DNA of 64,000 bases, from the NCBI RefSeq assembly GCF_024347615.1, contig NZ_AP025509.1:1612001-1676000 (forward strand), read 5' to 3'. The position numbers were made by a program, and so were the translations under genes. This DNA comes from Vibrio splendidus. Its GTDB lineage: Bacteria; Pseudomonadota; Gammaproteobacteria; Enterobacterales; Vibrionaceae. The notes beneath the pieces were generated by a model. The model was not told the origin of the DNA and ran no database searches. It was given only the letters and a program-made list of their open reading frames with translations. Numbering within the stretch: position 1 is the stretch's first letter; each line of letters starts with the position of its first letter. Below, in pieces: positions 43,743-52,025 of the stretch.

Positions 43743-44633
43743 ATGGATGTGAAAGTATTTAGAACCTTTCTTGAGGTTGCAAGGGTGCGCCACTTTGGGC
43801 GCGCAGCTGAAAACTTGTATTTAACACAAGCAGCGGTGAGTGCGCGGATCAAACAGCTTGAAGGCTATTTTGATACTCAGCTCTTCATTCGTGACCGCAA
43901 TAACATCAAGCTTACCTCTTCCGGTGAGCGTTTGATTGGTTATGCTGAAGTGATGGTATCCACCTTACAACAAGCTAAGTTTGAGCTGTCGTTAGAGAGT
44001 GGAAAAGCCTTGCAGTTAACACTAGGTGGCACTCCGAATATTTGGGATGCGTATCTGCAAAACTGTTTAAGCGTAGTGACCGATTCTTTTGGTGGTTATG
44101 GCTTCATGGCTGAGGTGATGGGGCGCGAGCAACTGAACCGTAATTTGCTAGAGCGAACCTTAGATATGGCTTTCGCCTTCGATCAAATTAAAGCGGAAGA
44201 GCTAAACTGTAAAAAAGTCGCTGATTTGGTTTTGGTGTTGGTATCAACGCAGCAAGATGATCTGGAATCTGTGTTCCAACATAAGTATGTGTATGTCGAT
44301 TGGGGAACGCGCTTCGGTTCAGAACACGCAGAACGTCACCCTAAAGTTCCAGCTCCGTATTTACGTACCTCTACGGCTCGTATTGCCCTCGATTTCATTT
44401 TAGAGAAAGGTGGCAGTGCGTATTTACCTGTTTCTATGGTTGAACCTTTTATCGACTCAGGTCAGCTGCATAAGGTGAAAGGTGTTGAAGATTGGTATCG
44501 CCCAATTTATCTCAGCTACCGCAAAAGCAGCACCTCGGTTGATGCGATCATGCAGGTCGAGAAGTTGGTTAACGAAATTGATCCATCGACCGCTTATACG
44601 TTGCAACAAGCCGCTGAACAAGCACCAGAGTAG
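43743..44633 (+). CDS. hdfR: HdfR-type LysR regulator
   Basis: 296 residues from the ATG at 43743, preceded in frame by TTG. N-terminal LysR helix-turn-helix VKVFRTFLEVARVRHFGRAAENLYLTQAAVSARIKQLE, then a substrate-binding domain. The divergent maoP neighbour and the length support HdfR, which in E. coli represses flhDC and activates gltBD. Vibrio lacks flhDC, so the targets here must differ. A strong terminator follows. Confidence 0.88.
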   Translation: MDVKVFRTFLEVARVRHFGRAAENLYLTQAAVSARIKQLEGYFDTQLFIRDRNNIKLTSSGERLIGYAEVMVSTLQQAKFELSLESGKALQLTLGGTPNIWDAYLQNCLSVVTDSFGGYGFMAEVMGREQLNRNLLERTLDMAFAFDQIKAEELNCKKVADLVLVLVSTQQDDLESVFQHKYVYVDWGTRFGSEHAERHPKVPAPYLRTSTARIALDFILEKGGSAYLPVSMVEPFIDSGQLHKVKGVEDWYRPIYLSYRKSSTSVDAIMQVEKLVNEIDPSTAYTLQQAAEQAPE

Positions 44634-44676
44634 CGGCATTCGCGGTAAGCAACGGCTTTGTTGATTAGATTCAATA

Positions 44677-44722
44677 AAAAATGGCTCCTAACTAATTGTA
44701 TAGTTGGGAGCCATTTTTGTTT
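44677..44722 (+). terminator. Rho-independent terminator of hdfR
   Basis: An 18-bp stem (44677-44694 with 44701-44718, one G-T pair) and 6-nt loop. The arm ends in T5, followed by GTTTT. Confidence 0.93.
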
Positions 44723-44831
44723 TAAACCAGAGATGATTTTCTTTTCCAAATCAGAGATAACCCTAACTCGGATAAAACCGTTTAAGCCTGGTATGCGTAA
44801 CCTTTTTTAAAAGCCCTATTCTTCGAAAATT

Positions 44832-45035
44832 CTAGAGATTCATTAGATTCTCAATAGACTCTTCAAGAGAGTGTGACAGGTATGAATGGATTTGATTGCC
44901 ATCCGTTGCGTCAATCTCAATTTTAGAAATCCCCTTACTCGCTTCTTCTTCAAGAAAGCTGAGAGACTGCTCGACTGATTGACTGGTGAGAACCTGTTGG
45001 TTTGATAAAACAATACGACACGTGTGAAGAACCAT
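44832..45035 (-). CDS. Small protein of unknown function
   Basis: 67 residues from the ATG at 45035, chosen for its strong AAGGAAAAGG ribosome site; the frame continues to 45071. Soluble alpha/beta-looking sequence (VLHTCRIVLSNQQVLTSQSVEQSLSFLEEEASKGISKIEIDATDG). No family recognised. It lies alone between hdfR and the adaptive-response gene on the opposite strand. Confidence 0.72.
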   Translation of the reverse strand: MVLHTCRIVLSNQQVLTSQSVEQSLSFLEEEASKGISKIEIDATDGNQIHSYLSHSLEESIENLMNL

Positions 45036-45271
45036 AGCCTTTTCCTTTTTATATTCGACAGGTCTCTGCATCTTAGTGTGCTAAGTACCTATCGTTGACG
45101 TTGTGAGAAGAGTTTCTTCTCAAGGTTAAATTTAGTCGAATTGCGTAAAAAGAAAACCCTTTTTTGTGATTTATCTAACCTTCAGTTCCGAAAGTGGCTA
45201 GCGACAATGACAGTTCACGGTAAACTTTTAGGTATCGGAGTAAAAGTTATGGCAAATGGGAAGAGCACAGC

Positions 45272-46702
45272 ATGTCGAGAAATATTCATCACAACAGTAC
45301 GTTAACGAGTGAGCAGTGCCATTTGGCTCGATATGCGCGAGACGCTCGCTTTGATGGGATGTTTTTTACGGCAGTAAAAACCACCGGAATTTTTTGTCGT
45401 CCGATTTGCCCAGCAAGCCCGCCCAAAGAAGAAAATGTCGAGTATTTTTCTCATCAAGCTCAAGCCTTGAAGGCTGGGTATCGCCCATGCTTACGTTGCC
45501 GGCCAGACAGCGCACCTTTTTCTCCAGCTTGGAAAGGTGTTGAAACGACTTTCTTGCGTGCTTTACAGTTGATTGATCATGGTGCGCTGAACTCAGGGTC
45601 AATCGTCGACCTTGCCACTCGATTAGGCATTTCAGACCGCTATTTACGAACCTTATTCGACAATTACATCGGCGTGTCGCCGAAGCAATATAGCCTTTAT
45701 AGCCAATTGATGTTTGCCAAGCAGTTGCTGCACACCAGTAGCATGAGCATTACCGATGTTGGCTTTGCGAGTGGTTTTAATAGCACGCGTCGTTTCAATG
45801 ATGCCTTTCTAAAAGAGCTTCAGCTCTCGCCAAGCCAAATCCGACGAACAAAGCTAAGTGAAAACCTGAGCAATCATATTCAGCTAGTCTTTCACGGCCC
45901 ATTAGACTGGAACCATTTGCTGGGTTTCTATCGACGAAGAATGATTGAAGGTGTAGAGGACGTTGGCGAAGATTATTACAAACGCACAGTGAATGTTAAT
46001 GGGTCAAAGGGTTGGTTCAAGGCTACTTTGGCCAAAGAGAACCGCTTAGATATTGAATTTGAGTTGGACGATATAAGCCAGTTAAGAAGCTTGATTACCA
46101 ACATTCGACGTATGTTCGACCTTGACGTCGATATCGCCAAGGTCGAGGCCTTCTTTACGACTATCGATCCTAACTTGGTGGCTAAGAGTGGCATCCGCAT
46201 TCCTGGCGTGTGGAGTGCTTGGGAAGCAGGAGTAAGAGCGATTCTCGGACAGCAAGTCTCGGTAACCGCGGCCATTGGTCAGCTTAACTTGTTGGTGCGA
46301 GAGATTTCTGGAACGCATTCGGCATCTTCTTTAGAAGATCCTGCTAATTCACAAGAGTCGTCTGTAATCCAAGAGAAAGCCTACTTCCCAACTCCTAAAC
46401 AGATAGCGGAGGCTGATGTCAGCTTCTTAAGAATGCCGGGAAGTCGCAAAGAGACCTTAAAGCGCTTTGCCGAATACATGGTCGACAATGAAGCCGAACA
46501 TCCTTCTAAGTGGATTGAGCTAAAGGGCATTGGGCCTTGGACGATTCAATACGCGCTACTTCGCGGGTTAAGTGAACCTAATCATCTGTTGGTTGGCGAC
46601 CTGGTGGTGAAGAAGTTCATTGAGCATCGCCCAGCCATCAATACAGAGAGTGTTTCGCCTTGGGGAAGTTATGCCACGTTCCATTGTTGGAATCAGTCTT
46701 AA
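45272..46702 (+). CDS. alkA: Ada/AraC/AlkA fusion: DNA-3-methyladenine glycosylase II with Ada N-terminus
   Basis: 476 residues, three modules. The Ada zinc domain (about 12-85) has Cys42, Cys46, Cys73 and Cys76 (CRPICPA, CLRCRP), where the first Cys accepts methyl groups from phosphotriesters. An AraC-type helix-turn-helix follows (about 90-190: IVDLATRLGISDRYLRTLF, SITDVGFASGFNSTRRFNDAF). The AlkA glycosylase (about 205-476) has the helix-hairpin-helix LKGIGPWTIQYALLRG and catalytic Asp near 443 (LLVGDLVVKK). It senses alkylation, regulates transcription and excises alkylated bases in one chain. ogt follows 64 bp later. Confidence 0.93.
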   Translation: MSRNIHHNSTLTSEQCHLARYARDARFDGMFFTAVKTTGIFCRPICPASPPKEENVEYFSHQAQALKAGYRPCLRCRPDSAPFSPAWKGVETTFLRALQLIDHGALNSGSIVDLATRLGISDRYLRTLFDNYIGVSPKQYSLYSQLMFAKQLLHTSSMSITDVGFASGFNSTRRFNDAFLKELQLSPSQIRRTKLSENLSNHIQLVFHGPLDWNHLLGFYRRRMIEGVEDVGEDYYKRTVNVNGSKGWFKATLAKENRLDIEFELDDISQLRSLITNIRRMFDLDVDIAKVEAFFTTIDPNLVAKSGIRIPGVWSAWEAGVRAILGQQVSVTAAIGQLNLLVREISGTHSASSLEDPANSQESSVIQEKAYFPTPKQIAEADVSFLRMPGSRKETLKRFAEYMVDNEAEHPSKWIELKGIGPWTIQYALLRGLSEPNHLLVGDLVVKKFIEHRPAINTESVSPWGSYATFHCWNQS

Positions 46703-46766
46703 TAGAAAGAGCGCCCAAAAACATCTGCAACCCACAAACATATGCAATAGCAGGCTAGGAGATATT

Positions 46767-47249
46767 ATGGCTAACCGTTTTACTTATTATGAGAGCCCGT
46801 TGGGCACGGTGACTTTACAGGCGAACGATGAAGGGCTGCTCGGCCTTTGGTTTGAAACATACACCACCAAGCCAGAACAGTTAGGCGTTCAAGATGATGG
46901 CTTTCCGATCTTTGAATTGGTCGCCGACCAGCTCAATCGTTATTTTTCTGGTGAATCAATCCAGTTTTCTGTGCCGATCGCCGCAAAGGGCACGCCATTT
47001 CAGCAATCGGTTTGGCAGGCTCTTACTACCATTCCTTATGGAGAAACATGGAGCTATGCACAATTGGCCGACGCGATTGGTAACCCCAAAGCGGTGCGAG
47101 CCGTGGGTTTAGCGAATGGAAAAAATCCGGTGTCAGTGATTGTGCCGTGTCACCGTGTGATTGGTAAAAATGGCAAGCTGACCGGGTATGCGGGTGGTGT
47201 AGAACGTAAACAGCGCTTATTGGTGATTGAGGGAAGAGAAGAAGATTAA
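46767..47249 (+). CDS. ogt: Methylated-DNA--protein-cysteine methyltransferase
   Basis: 160 residues from the ATG at 46767 (AGGAG site). It repairs O6-methylguanine by suicide transfer to Cys128 in VPCHRVIG; GTPFQQSVWQALTTIPYGETWSYAQLA, NPKAVRAVG and GKLTGYAGGVERKQRLL complete the family signature. Length is typical of Ogt (171). It is downstream of the Ada/AlkA fusion, so the two probably form an inducible alkylation-response unit in which Ada functions are split over two proteins. Confidence 0.95.
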   Translation: MANRFTYYESPLGTVTLQANDEGLLGLWFETYTTKPEQLGVQDDGFPIFELVADQLNRYFSGESIQFSVPIAAKGTPFQQSVWQALTTIPYGETWSYAQLADAIGNPKAVRAVGLANGKNPVSVIVPCHRVIGKNGKLTGYAGGVERKQRLLVIEGREED

Positions 47250-47407
47250 AGAGTCTTTTTCGGAATGTTTGTTGAAAATTGCGTATCAATTATTGGTGAA
47301 CGTTAAGGGTTCTTAAAGTGTGACTTTGCAATAAAACTGCCACTTGCTGGAAAATACTTATTTGGTTGCATATCCTTTAACCATGTTCTCTAGGCAAGGA
47401 TGCCCAA

Positions 47408-47794
47408 ATGAATAGCCATCATTCACTTATACTCTGCTGCAGTAGCGCACTATTGCTGACGGGCTGTTTAACCGACACCACTCGACCCTTCGAAGTACCA
47501 CAACTTGCTCTGTTCAAAGGTATGTATGAGAACGCAGATAATGACAGCTATCTACTTTTTGAATCCGGGCAAGTGACTTATCAAACAACGGATAATTCCA
47601 TTACTCGAACCTATCGTGTTGATGATGACTTGATCACCATTGAATTTAATTCTGGAAGCAGTCGAACTGACTCTAGACTAGTGATGCGCATTCAACAACA
47701 GGGTGAGATGCTAACTTGCAACCAATGCCCAGCGATACAATTGAGTAACGTCTGGACACTTATTGAGAAGCCTTTGAAAGACAGTTCGAATTAG
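47408..47794 (+). CDS. Putative lipoprotein
   Basis: 128 residues with a type II signal peptide: SALLLTGC, lipidated Cys at about 20. The mature domain is beta-rich (LALFKGMYENADNDSYLLFESGQVTYQTTDNSITRTYRVDDDLITIEF) with a CNQC motif near the end. No family recognised. Convergent with nhaD, 15 bp between stops. Confidence 0.78.
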   Translation: MNSHHSLILCCSSALLLTGCLTDTTRPFEVPQLALFKGMYENADNDSYLLFESGQVTYQTTDNSITRTYRVDDDLITIEFNSGSSRTDSRLVMRIQQQGEMLTCNQCPAIQLSNVWTLIEKPLKDSSN

Positions 47795-47808
47795 AAAAGA
47801 TCTCCGAA

Positions 47809-49248
47809 TTAAAAAAGATCGCCATTCAGCCATAGGTGAGCGGCGATACTGACGGCATAGCCAATCATGATCACTGGCATCCATTTTAAGTGTCCAAAGA
47901 AGGTGTATTTTCCATGCGCCGCCCCCATCAATGCCACACCTGCTGCACTGCCTATAGATAGCAAGCTACCACCGACGCCCGCGGTTAAGGTGATCAGTAG
48001 CCAGTTGCCCATCGACATTTGGGGTTCCATGGATAACACGGCAAACATCACTGGAATGTTATCGACAATAGCCGATAAGATTCCCACCATGACGTTGGCC
48101 CAAATTGGATCCCATTGGCTATACATCACGCCCGAGGCTAATTCCAAGTATCCAAGTAAACTCAAGCCACCGACACACATTACGACGCCGTAGAAGAACA
48201 GCAACGTGTCCCATTCGGCATGCGAAACTCTTCGAAATACATCGAATGGCACAACAGAACCGAGTCGTTTCAGGGCGCCTTCATCGTTATTGGCGATCGC
48301 CACCGCTTTTTTCTTCGCGAGTGAGTTGGGTAAAGTCTTACGTAAGTAATAACCAAAGAACTGCAGGTAGGCGAGCCCCATCATCATCCCCATCACAGGA
48401 GGGAAGTGGAGTACGGCATGGAAAGCAACTGCGGTCGCTATTGTCATGATGAACAAGAATACGATTCGTCTTGCACCACGTTTTAATTCAACGTGTTGAT
48501 GAACTGTGTCGGGCTGAGTCGTGGGTACAAAATAAGACATGATCAACGCAGGGACGAGGTAATTCATCACCGAAGGGATAAACAAAGGAATGAACTCACT
48601 AAAACTCACATAACCAGCCTGCCATACCATGAGCGTTGTGATGTCGCCGAATGGACTGAACGCGCCGCCAGCATTGGCGGCTATCACGATATTCACACAA
48701 GCTAGGTTAACGAATTTAGGATTAGAGCCAGCAACCTTTAGAACAACGGCGCACATCAATAGAGCTGTCGTGAGGTTGTCGGCAATAGGCGAGATAAAGA
48801 AGGCCAGAATACCGGTTATCCAGAACAGAGAGCGGAAATTAAAGCCTTTGCCTACCATCCACGCTTGCAGCGCATCAAACAGTCTTCTCTCTTCCATAGC
48901 ACTAATGTATGTCATGGCGACGAGCAGAAAGAGTAATAGCTCGGCGTATTCCAGAAGGTTGTGCTCGAGCGCTTGTTTGGCGACTTCAACAAGGTTGTGT
49001 TCTTGGTAGGTAAAACCAATGATTATCCAGATCAGGCCCGCTGCAAGTAGAACCGGCTTGGATTTTCGGAGTTTTAGGTATTCTTCCATCATCACCACGA
49101 TGTAGGCGACAACGAAAATAGTCAGCGATAGGTAGCCAGCAAATGAATTGGTTAGCTTAAGTGGCTCTCCCAACTGAGAAGTGGCAGCGCCTGCTACCGT
49201 AGAAAAAAATAATAAAGAGAGAACAGCAGAAAGCTGGATACCTAACAT
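47809..49248 (-). CDS. nhaD: Na+/H+ antiporter NhaD
   Basis: 479 residues, about 12-13 membrane segments with an N-terminal signal-like helix. FISPIADNLTTALLMCAVV, IVIAANAGGAFSPFGDITTLMVWQAG and ILSAIVDNIPVMFAVLSM contain the conserved Asp, Asn and Thr residues that define NhaD. In V. cholerae this protein exports Na+ or Li+ at alkaline pH. Monocistronic. Family certain. Confidence 0.95.
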   Translation of the reverse strand: MLGIQLSAVLSLLFFSTVAGAATSQLGEPLKLTNSFAGYLSLTIFVVAYIVVMMEEYLKLRKSKPVLLAAGLIWIIIGFTYQEHNLVEVAKQALEHNLLEYAELLLFLLVAMTYISAMEERRLFDALQAWMVGKGFNFRSLFWITGILAFFISPIADNLTTALLMCAVVLKVAGSNPKFVNLACVNIVIAANAGGAFSPFGDITTLMVWQAGYVSFSEFIPLFIPSVMNYLVPALIMSYFVPTTQPDTVHQHVELKRGARRIVFLFIMTIATAVAFHAVLHFPPVMGMMMGLAYLQFFGYYLRKTLPNSLAKKKAVAIANNDEGALKRLGSVVPFDVFRRVSHAEWDTLLFFYGVVMCVGGLSLLGYLELASGVMYSQWDPIWANVMVGILSAIVDNIPVMFAVLSMEPQMSMGNWLLITLTAGVGGSLLSIGSAAGVALMGAAHGKYTFFGHLKWMPVIMIGYAVSIAAHLWLNGDLF

Positions 49249-49564
49249 GGATTACGCTCCGAAGTTAATAAGTTATTAACACGGGTAAAAGCGTAGACCT
49301 AAATAACCATGTGCAGTGTGATAGATATCTTAATAATTCAATAGATTATATAGAAAACAGTAGATTGGGTGAAAACGTGAGGTCACAGTGAAAGCCGTTG
49401 ATTATAGGAACCTTGTCGTTCATAGGAAAACGGTCGATCATCGGCAACTCGTTAATCATAGAGAAATAGAGAAATAGAGAAATAGAGATTATAGAGATTA
49501 TAGAGGTTAGGGAAAAAGCCCTACCGGGTTTAGTACCGATAGAGCTTATTCGACATTGCCAATA
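49249..49564. other. 316-bp gap upstream of nhaD with tandem repeats
   Basis: Holds the nhaD promoter region and a tandem repeat at 49459-49507. No RNA or gene supported. Confidence 0.6.
49459..49507. repeat. 8-9 bp tandem repeat (TAGAGAAA, then TAGAGATTA)
   Basis: Three TAGAGAAA units, two TAGAGATTA units and one TAGAGGTTA, i.e. a mixed-period array, within 60 bp of the small gene's stop. Confidence 0.85.
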
Positions 49565-49741
49565 TTATGCAGCATTGAGATCAAACGTCAGTGTTTGTTC
49601 TGCGGCACATACTTCAACAGGCCAGCCGTAGGATTGATATTCCAGCGCAAGTTTGTCTGCTACTGCGCGAGATACCGTTGCAGTGATCCACATGCCTTTG
49701 CCCATTACTTGATATTTAAGCGTTCTCATTTCCATCATCAT
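49565..49741 (-). CDS. Small protein of unknown function
   Basis: About 58 residues. A strong AAGGAG precedes several start candidates (GTG 49747, ATGs 49741, 49738 and 49735). The N-terminus is Met-rich (MMMEMRTLKYQVMGKGMWITATVSRAVADKLALEYQSYGW) and the body is compact and soluble. No family recognised. Codon usage and the ribosome site support a real gene. It lies between nhaD and yjiH on the minus strand. Confidence 0.65.
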   Translation of the reverse strand: MMMEMRTLKYQVMGKGMWITATVSRAVADKLALEYQSYGWPVEVCAAEQTLTFDLNAA

Positions 49742-50270
49742 CACCACCGTTCTCCTTCGATATTGGCAGCGCGAAGTCTATAGCACCTCTAAGGGCTGAA
49801 ATTTCGAATTAAGCTCAAATTCTTTATAAAATGGCTCACGGTTTAGCCACGGTTCAAAACTCAACCTACAATAGGTGAACGATTGCATTTTAGAAGCGTA
49901 ACCATGATTTAAGCCGCTGTATTATAATCGAATTAAAATTGAACAAAAAAAGCATGTAAGAGATCACTTACATCATTATCAGAGATCAGACTAGGTAAAA
50001 ACCTGTCATTTGAAACCTTACTTGTGTGGTGATTGTGTGCGTTTTTGGTTGCGCTGTTGAAGCGAATTTTGTTTAGTTTTGTATGTGAAATATTCTAATT
50101 ATTTTAGCGTATGTCTCTGCTTTTAAATCTAAATCACAGTTTTATATGTTGCTGTGGTTCTTTTGTTCAAACCGATACGCTATTTGATTTTGGTCATTAA
50201 CCTATTGCTCATTAGTTTGCACTATCTATACGTGTTCTGTTCCACATAAACGAGATGTATAGAGGTCCTT
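49742..50270. other. 529-bp region between small gene and yjiH
   Basis: AT-rich. It holds the perfect dyad TGTAAGAGATCACTTACA (separate entry). No gene or structured RNA recognised; the yjiH promoter is presumably at 50100-50240. Confidence 0.5.
49955..49972. promoter_or_regulatory. Perfect VarA/GacA-type dyad
   Basis: TGTAAG-AGATCA-CTTACA is an exact match to the GacA/UvrY/VarA consensus TGTAAG-N6-CTTACA. It is about 300 bp upstream of yjiH and 214 bp upstream of the minus-strand small gene. A TyrR box (TGTAAA-N6-TTTACA) is the main alternative. Confidence 0.6.
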
Positions 50271-51008
50271 ATGACTAATCCAACTAAAACCGATCGTAAA
50301 GTCACGATCGGCAGCTATATCGCACTCGCATTCGCGATTGTGTTCTTTTCAGGCTTAATGCAGTCCAATGAATGGTATGGAGTGCTCGATTTTACAACGC
50401 TCAACGGTTCATTCGGTAAGGTCGCTTACGATGTCAGTGAAACGGCCGATGGTATCCAAGCGGCAACGACGTCACTGCGTGGTAAAGGCGGTAGTGGTGC
50501 TCGCGACGGTTTCATTTTTGCTTTGACACTTATTCCGACCGTGATGTTTGCACTGGGTATGATCAACGTACTTGAGCACTACGGTGCACTGGACGCGGCT
50601 CGTAAACTACTGACACCTCTGCTTCGCCCTCTAATGGGTATTCCGGGTAACTCAGGCTTGGCACTGATTGCTTCTTTGCAAAGTACCGATGCGGGTGCAG
50701 CGATGACGAGGCAGCTGAAAGATGAAGGGCATCTGACTAAGCGTGAAACCGATGTCTTCACCATGTTCCAGTTTACGGCGGGCGCGGCGATCGTTAACTT
50801 TTTCTCTTCAGGTGCGGTTCTGTTCACTCTAACGGCGATAGATGGTTCTTTGGCGGTAACATCGTCAATTGGTTTGGCTGTGGCTGTGATGTTCATCTTC
50901 AAGTTTGTCGGTGCGAACCTGTTCCGTATTTACCTCAACATTACTGAAGGCAAAGAAGACAAACCAAAATCAGACAAAGAACAAAAATTGGCAGAGGAAG
51001 TAGCATAA
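50271..51008 (+). CDS. yjiH: YjiH family membrane protein (nucleoside recognition domain)
   Basis: 245 residues, larger than E. coli YjiH (227). Gate/nucleoside-recognition fold, as in SpmA. FIFALTLIPTVMFALGMINVLEHYGALDAARKLLTPLLRPLMGIPGNSGLALIASLQSTDAGAAMT is the core motif. Several membrane segments and a charged C-terminal tail (EGKEDKPKSDKEQKLAEE). In E. coli yjiH-yjiG precede iadA (isoaspartyl dipeptidase). It is coupled to yjiG by TAATG. The transported substrate is unknown. Confidence 0.88.
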   Translation: MTNPTKTDRKVTIGSYIALAFAIVFFSGLMQSNEWYGVLDFTTLNGSFGKVAYDVSETADGIQAATTSLRGKGGSGARDGFIFALTLIPTVMFALGMINVLEHYGALDAARKLLTPLLRPLMGIPGNSGLALIASLQSTDAGAAMTRQLKDEGHLTKRETDVFTMFQFTAGAAIVNFFSSGAVLFTLTAIDGSLAVTSSIGLAVAVMFIFKFVGANLFRIYLNITEGKEDKPKSDKEQKLAEEVA

Positions 51009-51475
51009 TGAGCGAAGTTAAAGCAAAGAAACCAATGGTTACTGATATTTTCGTTGAAGGTGCTAAGAAAGGCTGGGTTATTGCGACTACCTCTACGGTA
51101 CCGAATGTTCTGATGGCGTTTGTGATCATCAAGGCATTGCAGATCACCGGTGCGCTGGATTTGATGGGCAGTGTCTTTGCTCCAATCATGGCGGTAATTG
51201 GTTTACCTGGCGAAGCGGCAGCAGTATTGATTGGCGCTTGGATGTCGATGGGTGGTGCTGTGGGTGTGGTTATCACGCTGTTTGACCAAGGCATTCTGAA
51301 CGGCAACCATATCGCTATCTTGGCGCCAGCTATCTACTTGATGGGCTCTCAGGTTCAATACATGGGTCGTATTATGGGACCAATTGGTACTGAAGGTCGT
51401 TATATCCCGGTGATGATCGCGATTTCGGTATTGAATGCCTTTGGTGCAATGTTCTTGATGAACATTATTTTGTAA
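51008..51475 (+). CDS. yjiG: YjiG family membrane protein (SpmB-like)
   Basis: 155 residues, as E. coli YjiG (153). TTSTVPNVLMAFVIIKALQITGALDLMG, then GLPGEAAAVLIGAWMSMGGAVGVV and PAIYLMGSQVQYMGR, closely follows the E. coli pattern. Second half of the two-gene YjiHG unit, with starts and stops sharing one base. Together they probably form one membrane complex. The stop is followed 10 bp later by a 17-bp tandem repeat. Confidence 0.92.
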   Translation: MSEVKAKKPMVTDIFVEGAKKGWVIATTSTVPNVLMAFVIIKALQITGALDLMGSVFAPIMAVIGLPGEAAAVLIGAWMSMGGAVGVVITLFDQGILNGNHIAILAPAIYLMGSQVQYMGRIMGPIGTEGRYIPVMIAISVLNAFGAMFLMNIIL

Positions 51476-51485
51476 CGTGACTATT

Positions 51486-51536
51486 AACGGTTAGCTGCTT
51501 TTAACGGTTAGCTGCTATCAACGGTTAGCTGCTAAC
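51486..51536. repeat. 17-bp tandem repeat x 3
   Basis: Three copies of AACGGTTAGCTGCT plus a variable trinucleotide (TTT, ATC, AAC), immediately after yjiG and before the shared terminator. Confidence 0.92.
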
Positions 51537-51552
51537 AGCTTTTAGACGTTAC

Positions 51553-51590
51553 AAAAAAGGAAACCCCCGTTTGGCTTTCACCAAACGGGG
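51553..51590 (-). terminator. Terminator of the CsrB-type RNA (bidirectional)
   Basis: A 10-bp stem (CCCCGTTTGG / CCAAACGGGG) with a 6-nt loop, followed on the minus strand by GTTTCC and T6. It also faces the convergent yjiHG transcript. Confidence 0.93.
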
Positions 51591-51865
51591 TCTATTCTTT
51601 TCGTAGCCATCCTGCTACTGCGCGTTACTTATCTTTCAATAGGTAACTGGTGCTCCCTGCATCGTTCCTTGACGTGGCTAAATCCTTTAACCTATCCAAT
51701 TCATCGCCTTCCTAGCGGTGTCCTTGCTAACTCATCATCCTGACAAGCGACTCTATCCTAGAGCAAAACTTCCTTGCTGATAACTCATCCTAAGCCATCA
51801 AATCTTCATCCTGAAGATACCTAATCCGTTAGGCTTTTTCCTGTTCCTGCCAACTCCCTGTCGAC
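51553..51865 (-). ncRNA. csrB: CsrB-family small RNA, sequesters CsrA
   Basis: No protein gene fits here. Read on the minus strand, the segment starts GTCGACAGGGAG, the same 5' end as E. coli CsrB, and contains 16 GGA motifs in 313 nt. Most are in CAGGATG, CAAGGA, TAGGAT or CAGGGAG form, and several sit in the loops of small hairpins (CTTCAGGATGAAG, CTCTAGGATAGAG, GTAGCAGGATGGCTAC). It ends in a strong GC stem with a T-run. CsrB RNAs titrate the translational regulator CsrA. Vibrio genomes usually carry two to four such RNAs, so the letter (B, C or D) is uncertain. The promoter and VarA-type box upstream complete the picture. Confidence 0.93.
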
Positions 51866-51871
51866 ATGTGT

Positions 51872-51900
51872 ATTAAACACTGCAGAGGCTTTACTCACAA
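51872..51900 (-). promoter_or_regulatory. Sigma-70 promoter of the CsrB-type RNA
   Basis: On the minus strand TTGTGA, 17 bp, TTTAAT, with the predicted +1 G of GTCGAC 7 bp downstream at 51865. Confidence 0.8.
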
Positions 51901-52025
51901 TCCACCTCAAGAAATAAATGTACTCACTAGCCGAAAGAAATATGCGTGGATTCATACAAAACAAGGGGTTGGGTTTGTATTTTAGGAATTTTCTGCGAAG
52001 CTTGATTGTGATCTCTTACGTTCGG

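Noticed and set aside
49955..50270. Possible second Csr-type RNA downstream of the VarA-like dyad
   Set aside because: No cluster of GGA motifs on either strand within 300 bp, and no terminator.
51600..51880. Long pyrimidine-rich plus-strand stretch with repeated TCCT motifs, first considered an unusual repeat array
   Set aside because: On the minus strand the same motifs are AGGA/GGA elements in hairpin loops with a promoter and terminator, so a CsrB-type RNA explains it better.
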